A stretch of DNA of 33,643 nucleotides, taken from the NCBI GenBank assembly GCA_015680685.1, contig MNCI01001449.1, positions 96,848-130,490 on the forward strand. The letters are read 5' to 3'. Position numbers and translations under genes: made by a program. Of the stretch, positions 21,527 to 32,064 are shown piece after piece (position 1 is the first letter of the stretch; every line of letters begins with the position of its first letter). The notes beneath the pieces are model-generated. The model saw only the letters and a program-made list of their open reading frames with translations, made no database searches and was not told where the DNA came from. The stretch comes from Gnetum montanum. Taxonomy: Eukaryota; Streptophyta; Gnetopsida; Gnetales; Gnetaceae.

Positions 21527-21734
21527 ACACTGCATCAAGCTTTAATTTGTTTTGTTTTGTTTTATCATATGCGTTAATCATGCACTACATGATAATTTTG
21601 TAAACATCACTCAAATCATAATTCGACATTCACAATAGACTCAATTATGTATATAAGTCATAGTATCAAAGTTTATGTATAACTCCACAAATTTTGTAAG
21701 AAATTCTATCCTACTTTTGTTTTAACTTGAGGAA
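21527..21734. other. AT-rich spacer before LTR-like fragment B
   Basis: No gene. The stretch ends in TTGAGGAAGAGC (about 21728-21739), a weak polypurine-like run just before the presumed LTR start. Confidence 0.35.
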
Positions 21735-22290
21735 GAGCTTTTAATTAGTCGTGGCAGTATGATATAACCTTTGTTATAAAACCTGCAATATCATATCAAA
21801 GGTCTTCATACATCATCGTAGATGCAATGTAGTGGGCCATTGTCATGCTTATAAATACCAACCCCCCATTATGTCGAAAGACCGAACTTTCACTAACACT
21901 TAGCTAAATTCTTACAATTTGTTTTCATGAATTAGAGTTAGAGTGAATGCTCGTAGTGTAGTAATTAACAATTGAATAGAATCTTTATTTGAGTAGATTG
22001 TTCTTGAACACAATTCATGAATAGAACGAAAGATTAAGATTATTTTTCATCATTGTAGCATCTCACTTAGTTTAATTTTACTTTTCATTATGTTTACTTT
22101 CATTAAGTTATTTACATTTTCTAAGTACTTTATCTTTCTAATGTTTCTTAGTAAGGTAGCATAAGTATGATTAGTTTTGAGTAGAACATGTAGCTATTTG
22201 GTAACCTAGTAGTGACTTCACTTGATTCACTTAGTAGTGAAATCACTTGGTAATCCCAGTAATAGTTACATTATCTGAGGATGTGTACAA
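21735..22290 (+). mobile_element. LTR-like fragment B
   Basis: Has a TATA box (TATAAATA, 21850-21857), a leader, and near 22025-22080 a stretch resembling the end of LTR-like fragment A at 30-85. A small inverted-repeat-rich section (GATATAACC...GATATTGCAGG, seen at 21757-21800) lies upstream of the TATA, as in fragment A. Boundaries are approximate; the candidate polypurine run at 21728-21739 marks the start and no primer site was recognised. Confidence 0.45.
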
Positions 22291-22752
22291 CAAACTAGGA
22301 ACAATTGCTTATTGTCCATAGGCTAGGATTACTTTCTATTTTCATTGCACTAAGACTTATATTTTATCCTCATTTTCATCATGTTGGCACTTAGTGTAAT
22401 TGAAGCTGAACAACATCAATATACCATATACCTTATTAAGAGTTAAATCATACGACTTGAACTTTACTAACTCTACATGAGAAGATAACGATCATGAACT
22501 AAACATCAACTATTAGTATAGTTACATTGTCCATCCATGGATTATGATCAAGTCACACATGAACACTTGTGACTTATATGGTTGAGTGTTGGAATATCCA
22601 ACTACTCATCATTAGTACTATTGCCAAGGTTGTGTTAATGTTTACTAGTTAGTTAATTTTACAAAGTTTGTTATATCAAGAATCATAAGGTATATTTTTC
22701 ACACATAAAATGATTTCTTAAAAAGTACACACTAAAGCATCAAACACTTAAC
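22291..22752. other. AT-rich leader-like spacer
   Basis: No gene or RNA recognised between LTR-like fragment B and the gag-like region. It could be the untranslated leader of that element. Confidence 0.35.
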
Positions 22753-23680
22753 ATGCATTCTATAACTAAGGAAAAATCTCCATCTACTATTGAATATAAC
22801 AAAAGTCATGACAAGGATTGTAATGAAGAATATTGGAGTGCAACGATGCAAACTAGGATTTCCTATCCTTACATTGATCCTTACTATCCTAACTTCACAT
22901 TTTTTTTCACTAGGATGAGTAACTCAAATGGAAAGATTTATAGGGCAATACAGTCTTGCCACCAAAATATTGAACACCATCAATGCTTCAAGAAACCCTT
23001 ATTGGGTTAAACCTTGGCCATGTACAAGAGAGATACCACATCACCAAACACATGATTAGGCCATACTAGCCAACAAAGGCTTAGACAAGAAGGGATGTTG
23101 TCATGGAGACAAGACATAAGCATGACAAGGGAAAGAAAGCACCTCAAATAGTTAACCTAGAAGGAAAAGAAGATTTCATATTCCAAATTGAGAAATTTTA
23201 TCAAACTCATGGGTCCCATTCTCAAACACCAATTGTCTGCATTGAAGATCCCATTAAGATAAAATTGCATTCAACTCTTGTAGAAATACTCAGAAGAGAG
23301 AAAGAAGACTCTAGAATTAGGAGGGATTCAAGGCCTAGGACCTCCACTAAATCTAAATGAAAATACTCATCTTCTTCCTTACATTCATCTATAGATTTTG
23401 ACAAGAGATAACAAAGATTGAGATATCATGATAATGAAAAAAGAAGAGACCATGAGAGATACGCATATGGAAGAAGGCATCCTGATGAAGAGGAGGATAA
23501 CCATGATAAACAAAGATAAAGGAGTAAGTGTGAATGAAAAGATTATCATGAGCATCAAAGGGATCATTGCTACAACAAAGCTCATGTATTTGAAGACTAT
23601 GAAGAGCCCCTTCTGGCCACTCAAAACAAGATCAATATCAAGGAAGTTATATACATTCCTACTAGGAATGTAAGGGACAA
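22753..23680 (+). pseudogene. Gag-like charged region downstream of LTR-like fragment B
   Basis: Fragments at 22753-23010 and 23103-23360 are followed in another frame by a very charged Arg/His/Asp/Glu stretch (near 23410-23600, for example DHERYAYGRRHPDEEEDN). Charged, disordered tracts of this kind are common in plant gag proteins. No capsid domain or zinc knuckle is clear, so the assignment rests on composition and on the LTR lying just upstream on the same strand. Stops and frame changes show decay. Confidence 0.35.
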
Positions 23681-24244
23681 TTGCATTAAGTGACTAGACA
23701 TGAATAACATTTCAAATTTTAAGGTAGATATAATGCAAATTGACAACACCATCTCCATGCCTTCCATAATGCCTATGCCTTGCAAAACATTGAAAATGAT
23801 TAATGAAAATTAAGGTTATTTTCTAGAACACTCAAAAAGGAAGTAGAGAGTTGATACAAATCCTTAGAACCGAAATCAATTCAAAGATGGAATATCATGC
23901 TAAAACTCTTCAACAAGAAGTATCAAACCTATTCTAGAGTGTCCAAGTATCAAGAAAACTTTTTTGCAATCTTGTCGAACCTGCATTATTATATGGGTGT
24001 ATTGCATGGTGATCTTCTCTTTCTACACATAATTAAAAAAAATGAGAGCATGTTCAAAACAATTTTGTATATGTGAATTTTAAGTGAAAATACAAACTTC
24101 TTATGATATCTTACTTTTAGAAGTAGATTTGTTTCCTCTTAAAGTCCTTTTGTTAATTTATTGCTTATACTCAAAAGTTAAGTCAATTATGCTAAGGAGA
24201 TAATGAATGCTACACACCAAAATGGATAATTGATTCAAGGAGAA
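23681..24244. other. AT-rich relic, no gene seen
   Basis: No recognisable domain on either strand. It separates the gag-like region from the LINE 3' piece. Confidence 0.4.
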
Positions 24245-24780
24245 TTATGGCTTCAATCATGGAATATTATAATAGAGGATCTTCATTTAAACAAAAGGAT
24301 CTTTCATAAGACTATATAAAAAAAATCCTTGGCTAAAGTGTTGCTTAAATACATCAAGGAAAAATAATTTGTATTTATATTCTATTAGAGGTGTGTTATC
24401 TGGTACTCAAAAGTATCTATTTCAGCTATTCCTATTCATTTAAGTAATCAAATTGCTAGAGCAAGAATTAGCTCTCATCATCTTCTTATTAATATAGGTT
24501 GTTGGATCAATTTACCAAGAAAAGAGTGTATTTGCAGTCTATGCAAATAAAGCATAGAAGATGAAGAACATATCTTTTTATTTTACCCATCTTTGGCTCA
24601 TATTTGAATGAATTTCACTATTAATTATAGTGTATTAATTGTTTTCTTTCAAATTGACCTTATTTTCTTAGGGCATTACATCAATGATTTTTTTAACTTT
24701 CTTCAAAAATATGTTAAGGCTTTGCAACCATCTAGTAAATACTTTGTGATTTCTTAGACATAATAAAAATTTCTAGTTTC
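24245..24780 (+). mobile_element. LINE 3' end (C-terminal Cys/His region)
   Basis: The frame reading VSISAIPIHLSNQIARARIS, SSHHLLINIGCWINLPRKE and CICSLCK then EDEEHIFLFYPSLAHI matches the C-terminal LINE segment with a CxxC and a downstream H motif. The Cys pair is near 24530-24545. It is on the same strand as the LINE relic at 18470-20640, so it may be the far end of one copy split by later insertions. The central RT palm is missing from both pieces. In-frame stops are present. Confidence 0.65.
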
Positions 24781-24924
24781 TAGTTTCTAGTTTCCACTAC
24801 ACTACATCCTTAGATGTAAAAAGATTTAATTATTAAACCCACTTATTAGCTATGAAATTGACAACTAGTATAAAAGAGATTGCTTAGTTTTTCTTATCAA
24901 AGATTGTTCTATTGCATGGAGTTC

Positions 24925-25560
24925 TAAATAAGATTGTGTTAAGTAGAGGTCCTAAGCCCACATATGGGTTTTGACAATCTTTTCAAAAGAGTTTCGATTC
25001 TACACTAAATCTCAACTCAGTGTATCATCCTCAGACTAATGATTAGACAAAGAGAACGAATCAGTTTTAAGAGGATATGCTTTGAGCTTGTTCTTTAGAC
25101 TATATAAATAGTTGGGACATAGTTCTTTTGTTGGCAAAGTTTATTTGCAACAATAGTTATAGTTATCAAGCTAGCTTGAAAGTAGCATCTTATAAATTGT
25201 TTTATGATAGACCTTGTTAGAGATAGAAAATTATGATAGATATTATTAATAAAGCTAGAGAACATATTACTATTGTTAGAGGTAGTTTACAAGCAACTCA
25301 AGATAGATACACTAAGCATGTCAATAACAAGAGGTAACCATTGGAGTTCAACATTAGTGATCAAGTTTTTCTAAAGGTTTCATCTTCTAAAGGAATTATG
25401 TGATTTGTAGAAGAGAAAACCTAGATCCTCACTACATCAGTTCCTTTCCAATTTTAAGAAAAATTGGAAATTTGCCTATCAACTTGATCTTCCATAGCAA
25501 TTGTAGTTGATTTATGATGTGTTTCATATTTCTATGTTGAGAAAGTATGGATGCTAAGAA
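24925..25560 (+). mobile_element. Ty3/gypsy integrase C-terminal fragment
   Basis: Integrase inserts the element cDNA. The reading LNLNSVYHPQTND, NSWDIVLLLAKFICNNSYSY and LFYDRPC follows the order of the Ty3 integrase core (the YHPQTDGQ block then the NNSYH block). Then LQATQDRYTKHVNNKR and LEFNISDQVFLKVSSSKGIM match the segment after the core, ending near SMLRKYG around 25550. Many stops (for example at the Gln expected after YHPQTND and in several Trp or Gln positions) fit C-to-T decay. No LTR or RT was found beside it, so this is a truncated copy. The pattern is that of the chromovirus-type branch, by memory only. Confidence 0.75.
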
Positions 25561-27500
25561 AAATCTAATAGGCAAAGCAACAAGCACCCATAAAATAGGC
25601 ATGTAGGGGTAATAAAAATATTAAGCAAAAATGTAATGATGAAAAAATTTGACACTGGAAACTAAAGATCTTCATGCAGACCAATTTCATCTCAAGATCC
25701 ATGAGCCTCAAAATCATCTAAGGTACCTTAGGCAATCTTGTCAATTACTTAAGGACTTAAGAGTCTATTACTAAATGTAAATAAACAAAAACATGTGATA
25801 ACTAGCAAATAATTAATCCAAATCTAAATCCAAGAAATGAGTCAAGAGATAATATGAAAATAAGAAGAAAATATGTGATCAAAACAAACTACAAACTTTG
25901 TATTACTATTGCACAATTATAAGTTTAGAAAATACAAATTTGAAGCTTCTAGTTTTTCAAAATGTGGAACTGTGAATGTTCCATAGGTCTCTATGAAAAT
26001 GTTGCTGAAGTTCTAGCATGTAGATGGGTGGGTATGTTTTGCAATCCTTCTAAACACGTCTAGCTAGCTTGATTTGTACGTTGTAACAGGCTCTCGACAT
26101 TCTCAATGATTAGTGTTGGGGAAATGGTTTTGGGCTTTTAGATCTCTACTTTGCTCAAAAGTCTAAATTTTGGAAGAGATTCGATGATCCAAAAGTTTCA
26201 AAAATGATTATCCATGTTAAATTGGCTTGGGAAAGTTTCCATGCATTATACATAGCATTTTTGGCATTCACAATGGTCCAAAATTGCAAATTTTTGATCT
26301 ACAATGTTTTTGAGACTTTCATTTAGAATGCAAGCATTTTTGACATTATGAGGATCAATTTACATTATTTTAGCATAATTCATGGTGTTTTTCTTCTCAT
26401 ACCATGAATTGCATTTTACAAAGTAAGAATGTTTTGGAATCTTGGCAAACCAATGCTACAAGATTGATTTTCTAAAGGGAAATCAAGGCATTTTTTTTTG
26501 CTCTTGAATTCAACCAGAATTACATGATAAAATAACAAGACTTTATTCTTTACAACTAAGTTTTCTTTACGGTGTTTCATTGACCCCTCTTTATTGATGT
26601 TTTAAGGATTGACCTAAAAGACATTAACAAAGAATGTCAAACATGCCACAAGTTTGTCACCAACGCTTCTCTTTCCATACGTGATTATATAGTTATCAAA
26701 TCATGTTAAGGAGTACTCATGATGGTGAAGTAATGTCAAAATGGAAGTAATGATAGTTTAAGTGAGGTATTTTGAATAAATTGGCTATTTGGAAATGGTT
26801 AAATAGACTAATAGAGAATTCCAAATGTTTTGACAGAATGGTCATAGCATAGTAATATGCTCACTTGCTAATGAGGGCTTCATGCTTCACATTTGATTAA
26901 CTGGTTAAATGTACTTAGATTTGAAGGAACTAGTGCTTTAATATTGGCTTCTTTGGCCACTTGGCTTCTTTTTTAGCCACCTGGTTCCTTTTTTTATGCT
27001 ACATTAGCCTTTTAGCTTTCTTGGCATTTCTCTCCCTCCTTTTTTCTATAGCAGTAAATCCTTCTTTGGGTTTCAATGCCAAGGTTGAACTTTTGTTATC
27101 TTGCTGGAGAAACCAAGTGTAGATTTAGCGAATTGATTGTTGGAGCACATTGTAGAAGACATCACATGGCCATGATACAAGCATGTCAAACATAGGTTTT
27201 TATTACAAGCCAGGACAAGCTAAAATTGTTATATGGCTATGGCTATGAAAGGGGCAATGGAAATGATATGCAAAAAGCATGATTGACATGATCATGTAAG
27301 ATAATTGAATCTCATGTATTGAGATTACATGGTGACTTATTATTACAATGAGTCACAACTTTGCGATGACTTTAGGTTCATCATGCAAACACAACTTAGA
27401 GAGAATAAGAAAGTAGATAAAAGAAAATAGAGATTACAGAAGACAACAAGCAAACACTTGCCACCATGAGATACAATCGAGAGAACTTTGAGAACATTGT
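25561..27500 (-). mobile_element. Truncated relative of the 3.8-12.8 kb LTR element
   Basis: The junction GGTGTTTCATTGACCCCTCT at 26571-26590 and the following bases match the LTR/interior junction at 5115-5135 of the first element. Farther on, 27330-27420 resembles 6030-6120. By analogy, 26580-27500 is 3' interior and the stretch below 26579 is an LTR (possibly starting near 25590). This LTR lacks the GACTATGCTC half-site array. No coding part was recognised. Confidence 0.5.
26580..26602 (-). other. Candidate polypurine tract of the second element
   Basis: On the minus strand AATAAAGAGGGGTCAA runs into TGAAACACC, matching the tract at 5125-5146 in sequence and position. Confidence 0.5.
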
Positions 27501-27689
27501 ATTGTGCTTTACATATTTGTACAAAACTTACAATGTTTTGAGGCCAAGAAGAGAACGGTCATGCAGGCTTGCTTGTTACAGGCCACAGGGTCTATCAATG
27601 TTTCATATCCATTTAAATTTGTAAACAAAGGTAAATAAAGACTAACAACAAATATGTTAAGGTTAGATATAACAAGGTTTAAGATAAGA

Positions 27690-28245
27690 ATAGTTAATTG
27701 GATTGGTCAATTTATTCTCATCTAGGTTTACTATCTTAAGGCTTTGTTGTCATAGGGTTTCTTTGATCAAGGTTCAGTGGTCGACAAGGCTTCTAGGCAT
27801 ATTTGGAAACTACTGCAATAGAAGGTTTTATTTACTCCACATTAGATCTAATAAACTAAATGTAGAAGCTCACTATGTCTCAACTGCTATTCCAATCAAG
27901 TATCAGAATGCTATTAGCAAGCTTCACTTAAGTTCTCATCATCTTAGAATTTAAAGTAAAAGATAGATTCAACTTTCTTGAGAAAAGCACATTTATAGGT
28001 TGTGTAGATTAGGAGCCTTTAAAGATGAGTTATATGTGTTTTTTTCTTGTGTTGTGACTACCCATTTGAGATAATATTATAATGTTATAGCAAAAAACCT
28101 ATCTAATTTGTTTTTGATGGTCCCATTGGTGCTTGGCCAATTTGTAAAGTCTATCGTTATTTTTTATGAAAATGTAGTATCCATCCAGTAAATCCTATGG
28201 GTCTTCAAATGTAATAAAGCTTCATCTCATTTCATTTTTAGTTAT
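27690..28245 (+). mobile_element. Second LINE 3' end
   Basis: The reading HYVSTAIPIKYQNAISKLHL, LSSHHLRI and HIYRLCRLGAFKDELYVFF is clearly related to the LINE C-terminal segment at 24245-24780, including the CxxC-type position (here only one Cys remains, in YRLCRL). Stops break it. It ends in AT-rich sequence with AATAAAG near 28215. Confidence 0.6.
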
Positions 28246-29344
28246 TATGTTTTTTATTAAAAATATAGAATTTATAATTAACCAGTAACATTTGTACTTT
28301 ACTACAAGTAGCACATATCTTGGCATACTAATTGCACTTGAAAATGTGACTTACAAACCACAATCTAAATGCTTTAACAAAGTGAACTATGTCTCGCTAA
28401 TACTTAATTCCTAATGCTATGATAGTGCAAGTTCAAAAACTCTATTATAAAATGCATTTAATATAGGCTCAAAAAAATGTATAAACCTATTACTAAGATT
28501 TTGGCCAATGCATAATAGATATAGACTAACGAAGCATCAACAATATTATATAACATCTCAAATTCTTAACAAGCATGAGTGGACATATAAACTATGAGAT
28601 ACAACATGCGAATTAAGAGATAAATAAGTTTTTCACATTAAAAAGTAAAAAGACAAATTAGTTAAAGAGAATTTGTATTTTAGTTTTTATTTCAAACTTA
28701 TAACCTATGAATTAAACTTACCATAAACTAGAATCTTTTCATTGTTAGTCTTTTTGAATAAGTTAGATATGGTCCAAAATAAGTTATCTTTCATGAGAAT
28801 ATTTAAAAGTTGAATGCCCTATCTACCAAAAAAAAAAAAAAACCAATAAACATGTGTAATTCAATGTGAATTACATAAAGACAATTTACAATCTTTAATA
28901 GGCCTATCTATTGATAAACTTGAACATTTATAAGAATTTAAAAATTGAAGAAACTTTAGTTACACTCTAAAGTCAATAAATTTGAAATCCTTTGAAGCTT
29001 GCATTTGAGATCATTGAAACACTAAAATACTTAACCACCAAATTCATTTTTCACGTACACACAAAAAATAATATAAAATAAAATTAAAAAAAGCTAACAA
29101 AAATATTATAAACAATTAAAAACTTAGACAATGGTGAAAAAGTTAGTGAAAACAATTAAAAGCCTAGATGAGAGTCAAATTAACAAAACATTTAAATTGC
29201 AAAAGGTTTAGGATTCAATAAGGTTATTTTCTTTATTTGGCCAATAGTTTGGCCGATAGGCCATTACCAGTCAGAAATGGGTAACCCAACCCAACTTTGT
29301 GCATAACCGTAATGTGTTATCAAAGGTTACTTCCTTTGCATTTT
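28246..29344. other. AT-rich spacer
   Basis: No gene seen. An A-run of about 15 lies near 28829-28843. Close to the end, GGCCAATAG and GGCCGATAGGCC (29238-29263) form a partly self-complementary CCAAT-bearing stretch before the TATA box at 29345. Confidence 0.5.
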
Positions 29345-29352
29345 TATAAATA
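29345..29352 (+). promoter_or_regulatory. Candidate TATA box
   Basis: TATAAATA, about 100 bases after a CCAAT-bearing stretch and before a GC-richer region that leads into the GH81 relic. Could be the relic's old promoter or an unrelated element's promoter. Confidence 0.3.
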
Positions 29353-29472
29353 CATAGATAATGAGTGAAAACAGTGCACAGAGCAGGAGGAGGGCGGCTC
29401 GAGTTCTGCGCAGATGCAGATCAGAATTTTAGCCGAAGACAGAAACCACACGTGGGTCAGAACAGGATCCAA

Positions 29473-29554
29473 GCATGGATCAGGGCACGAAACAAGAGAG
29501 AAACAGGATCGAAGCGTGGATCAGGGCACGAAACAGGAGAGAAACAGGAGGCGA
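29473..29554. repeat. 41-bp tandem duplication
   Basis: Two copies (from 29473 and 29514) share GGATCAGGGCACGAAACA and AGAGAAACAGGA, differing at a few positions. It lies immediately upstream of the recognisable GH81 segment. Confidence 0.85.
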
Positions 29555-29569
29555 AGGCTGCACGACTCT

Positions 29570-29917
29570 CGCCACTTTCCGTGGTTCCGGCACTTAGACT
29601 GTTGGAAGCTCCATTCCTGGGCCAGCAGACTGACCGAGTTTGGGGATAGGTGAAACCAGGAGAGCGTCAGCGAGGCGCTCAATGCCTACTATGGTGCCGC
29701 ATTGCTGGCCTGCACTCTCGGCGGTGACCACGACATGGCTGACTTCACCGTGACGTGCACGTCCCTGGCTCAGGACGAGGTTCTGGATGGCTGGTGCGGG
29801 TTTTTCTATGTGTTGGAGGACGTCCTGGATCCCAAAGCTGCAATCGCCGACGTCCGCGTGCTCAAGGCTTACGATGATGGCAACTCGCTCATGAATCTGC
29901 TGTGGTGGATCCACTAA
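29570..29917 (+). pseudogene. GH81 endo-1,3-beta-glucanase fragment with internal deletion
   Basis: GH81 enzymes cut beta-1,3-glucan such as callose or fungal wall glucan. One frame reads RHFPWFRHLDCWKLHSWASR then LTEFGDR, a stop (TGA, 29651-29653) and NQESVSEALNAYYGAALLA. This is the HSWA...GDGRNQES.SEA.NAYYG block that holds catalytic acidic residues in the family. The stop and the preceding Arg are explained by CGA-to-TGA and GGG-to-AGG changes. After DMADF the protein jumps to LDGWCGFFYVLEDV and ends YDDGNSLMNLLWWIH, the usual C-terminus, so about 130 residues are missing. The upstream two thirds of the enzyme is absent. It is therefore a broken fragment, though GC-rich and otherwise well preserved. 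Identification is from memory of the family pattern. Confidence 0.75.
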
Positions 29918-30267
29918 CGAATCTGAAATCCCATGTTAAAAATCTGGCGCAGTTTCTGTTCACCGAGTATCTATTCTATGCTTCTATCTTCCCGTGAGAT
30001 CGGCTCCCCTTGGCCATATGTATGTTTTAGTTTCTCAAATATGCTTCGGTAATATGGTTTGTAAATTAATGTTTAAACTGTCTCTTACAGAAACCTGAGT
30101 GGCTTTAGCGCTACGTTCACATATGAATTCGATATTAATAAAATATATGAAGAAAATTGTTATCAAAATAGATATAAGCATGTAGGAGACAAGCATTATT
30201 GTTTAGCTTTAAGAATATGAGTGAGGTATTGCCTTGTTGGTTAGAAAATACAACTGTGGATCCATAG
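29918..30267. other. Spacer after the GH81 relic
   Basis: AT-rich sequence with no gene. It may include the old 3' UTR of the GH81 relic. Confidence 0.4.
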
Positions 30268-30582
30268 GCAAGACGAGGTTTTTCGCGTGAAAAGAGGACG
30301 CGGGTTTATCTGGGGATTAAGCGGTGGCTGTGTTACAGAGATTATGATTGTAATTGGAATGTGGAGAATCAGAGGAAATATGCGAGCGATGCTGCACATG
30401 TGACGTGGTGGAGGATTCATGATTCCATGCCCAACAAGTTGCAGAGATTTTGTAGGCTGAGCTACGAGCAAAAGTAGCAGCTTGAGTGGGATCAGTCTCA
30501 GGCCGCCATTGCTGCCTTCTCCGATCTCCATTGGCAGATCAGTGTCTTCGATTCTAGGCGCCGTTTGCGCCTGCCTCAGTGA
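30268..30582 (+). pseudogene. Unassigned gene fragment, one internal stop
   Basis: After a TAG at 30265-30267 one frame stays open for 69 codons, meets TAG at 30475-30477 and continues to TGA at 30580-30582 (104 codons in all). The residues look like real protein, with many Trp, Arg, Gln and Asp (for example NQRKYASDAAHVTWWRIHDS). GC content and codon use are higher than in the flanks. I do not recognise the family. No start codon or splice sites were fixed, so it may be one exon or a captured fragment. Confidence 0.45.
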
Positions 30583-30816
30583 GTGAGTGAGAACGAATGG
30601 TGATGATATCGCCATCTGTTTTGTTCTGTTAATATGGTAAAGTAAGATAACATAGGTAACGTTTTCAATTTTTGATTTTGTAAAGAGAAAAAAGATAGAT
30701 GATGAAGAAAGACGAAATAGATGATTCGTATTCTGCTTAATTTGTTGCCGTTGGGCAATGTACTGAACGAAGGTTTCAGTAAGAGTAAGACAGACGCTGG
30801 CACGGAACTTGCTTTC
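30583..30816. other. Spacer, no gene seen
   Basis: Sequence between the unassigned fragment and the tRNA-like gene. The long minus-strand open frame crossing this region also runs through the tRNA-like gene and has no domain. Confidence 0.4.
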
Positions 30817-30829
30817 AAAAACGTTAAAA
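30817..30829 (-). terminator. Pol III terminator-like T runs
   Basis: On the minus strand TTTT (30829-30826) starts two bases past the end of the tRNA-like gene, and TTTTT (30821-30817) follows. T runs of four or more end RNA polymerase III transcripts. Confidence 0.6.
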
Positions 30830-30830
30830 T

Positions 30831-30902
30831 CACCGTTGTCGGGGATTGAACCCGGGCCGTCCGTGTGACAAGTGGAAATACTTACCACCATACTACAACG
30901 AC
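30831..30902 (-). tRNA. tRNA-Asp(GUC)-like gene, partly decayed
   Basis: The minus strand starts GTCGTTGTAGTATGGTGG and ends CCCGACAACGGTG, 72 bases, the usual length of plant tRNA-Asp. The acceptor arm GTCGTTG pairs with CAACGGT, with wobble or loss only at the outer pair. The anticodon loop is TTGTCAC, giving anticodon GTC. The D arm (box A-like GTATGGTGGTAAG) and T loop (GGTTCAATC, box B-like) are present. Two pairs of the anticodon stem (A-C and C-A) and the C49-A65 pair of the T stem are broken, each explained by a G-to-A change. A terminator-like T run follows. It may be a tRNA pseudogene or part of a tRNA-derived repeat. Confidence 0.75.
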
Positions 30903-31350
30903 GCGCGTCTTCATGAAAGCTTGAGTTTGTAATACTGGGATTTTCATGGGCCTTTTTGCAATGATACCCGATCAGGCCAGATATTGTCATTGTAAAACAT
31001 GCTTTACAATATGATGATCATAAATTTAAACTATACGAGGCTGACATAATCCTTGAGACTCCGTGATACGATACCCAATAGCATAGCAGGACGGCATTTG
31101 AAGAAATGCATACGCGCATCTATGAACTCAAGTGATTACTGGGGCTGGGGAATACAGTGGCACTATGCAGAAGTTAAAAGAGTTTACCAGGCCTGCCACA
31201 AATCATAAATTTAATTTGATGTTTAATGTACACTTGGCTTCATATTGAAGCTTGCATTGAAAATTGTAAAAGAACAGAAAATTATGAAATTAGTTTTTCT
31301 GTATATATATATATATACCCTAAATTAATTATCATCATTTCTTTGAACAA
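30903..31350. other. Spacer, no gene seen
   Basis: No gene on either strand. Contains a (TA)8 run at 31302-31317. Confidence 0.5.
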
Positions 31351-31496
31351 TTTTAACGCTGTGTTCCAGCGCCCTGAAACCTGGCCTTGACCTTTGCCAT
31401 TTTAATGCTGTGTTCCAGCGCCCTGAAACCTGGCCTTGACCTTTGCCATTTTAACGCTGTGTTCGAGCGCCCTGAAACCTGGCCTTGACCTTTGCC
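31351..31496. repeat. Three-copy 49-bp minisatellite
   Basis: Copies start at 31351, 31400 and 31449, with only one or two differences each. The unit contains GCTGTGTTCCAGCGCCCTGA and CCTGGCCTTGACCTTTGCC. The copy at 31449 lies in the reading frame of the IQD relic (minus strand KVKARFQGARTQR), so the array probably arose from duplicated coding sequence. A 49-bp period does not keep frame. Confidence 0.9.
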
Positions 31497-32064
31497 GTGG
31501 CCTTTGCCTTTGAGAATTCCGTGGCGGCCATGTAGTTGGGCAAACACAGACGACAATAATCTGTGGCCACTATGCTCTGGCAATGGCCATGTAGTTGCTT
31601 GCACATGTTGTAAGCAGGCACAAGCACCTGCAGCTGGACCAAACCCTTGAGCGCCCGTAGCGACCTCCTTGCCTACACCCAATAACAACAGAACTTCACT
31701 TTGCTTTGTTTGCCAATATGATAAGCTTTTTTAAAAATATACTAGAATAGAATAGAATAGGGAGAACTGTGTTGTAAACCAGGTATCCTCTAAAGACCGT
31801 CTAAATGCAAATTGATGCAGCATGTTCTGCAGCCGCCTGCGCCGAAGCCACTGTACTTGCTGCAATGGCTTGCTTTTACTGCTTCTCTTTAGCAGCCACC
31901 TTTTTCTGCATCACGCCAATATCCCATGACTACTCTGCAGAGACGATATGGAAACACAAAAGGCTTGAAAAAACAAAAACAAAAGGCAAGAATTCGTATC
32001 TTGTCGTGGGTGTCCTTGAAAAGGGACGCAACGTGAACCAAGAGCAACAGCCCTTCTTACCCAT
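31451..32064 (-). pseudogene. IQD (IQ67-domain) calmodulin-binding gene relic
   Basis: IQD proteins bind calmodulin and tie it to microtubules or membranes. On the minus strand the gene starts at ATG 32064-32062 with MGKKGCCSWF, the usual IQD opening. After about 140 bases that may include an intron comes the Ala-rich segment KQAIAASTVASAQAAAEHAA (31870s-31810s) and the IQ motif reading ICI, stop, TVFRGYL, where Gln is replaced by TAG. GT at 31779-31778 then starts a 107-base intron (31779-31673) ending AG. It resumes ARRSLRALKGLVQLQVLV from 31672. This phase-0 break between the two halves of the IQ67 domain is the position known for the family. Another stop (TAA) lies before the Ala-rich part. 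Downstream the frame leads into the 49-bp repeat. A relic with intron argues for DNA-level origin, not retrocopy. Confidence 0.7.

Noticed and set aside
30241-30990. 249-codon minus-strand open frame
   Set aside because: It runs straight through the tRNA-Asp-like gene and antisense to the unassigned plus-strand fragment, and has no domain.
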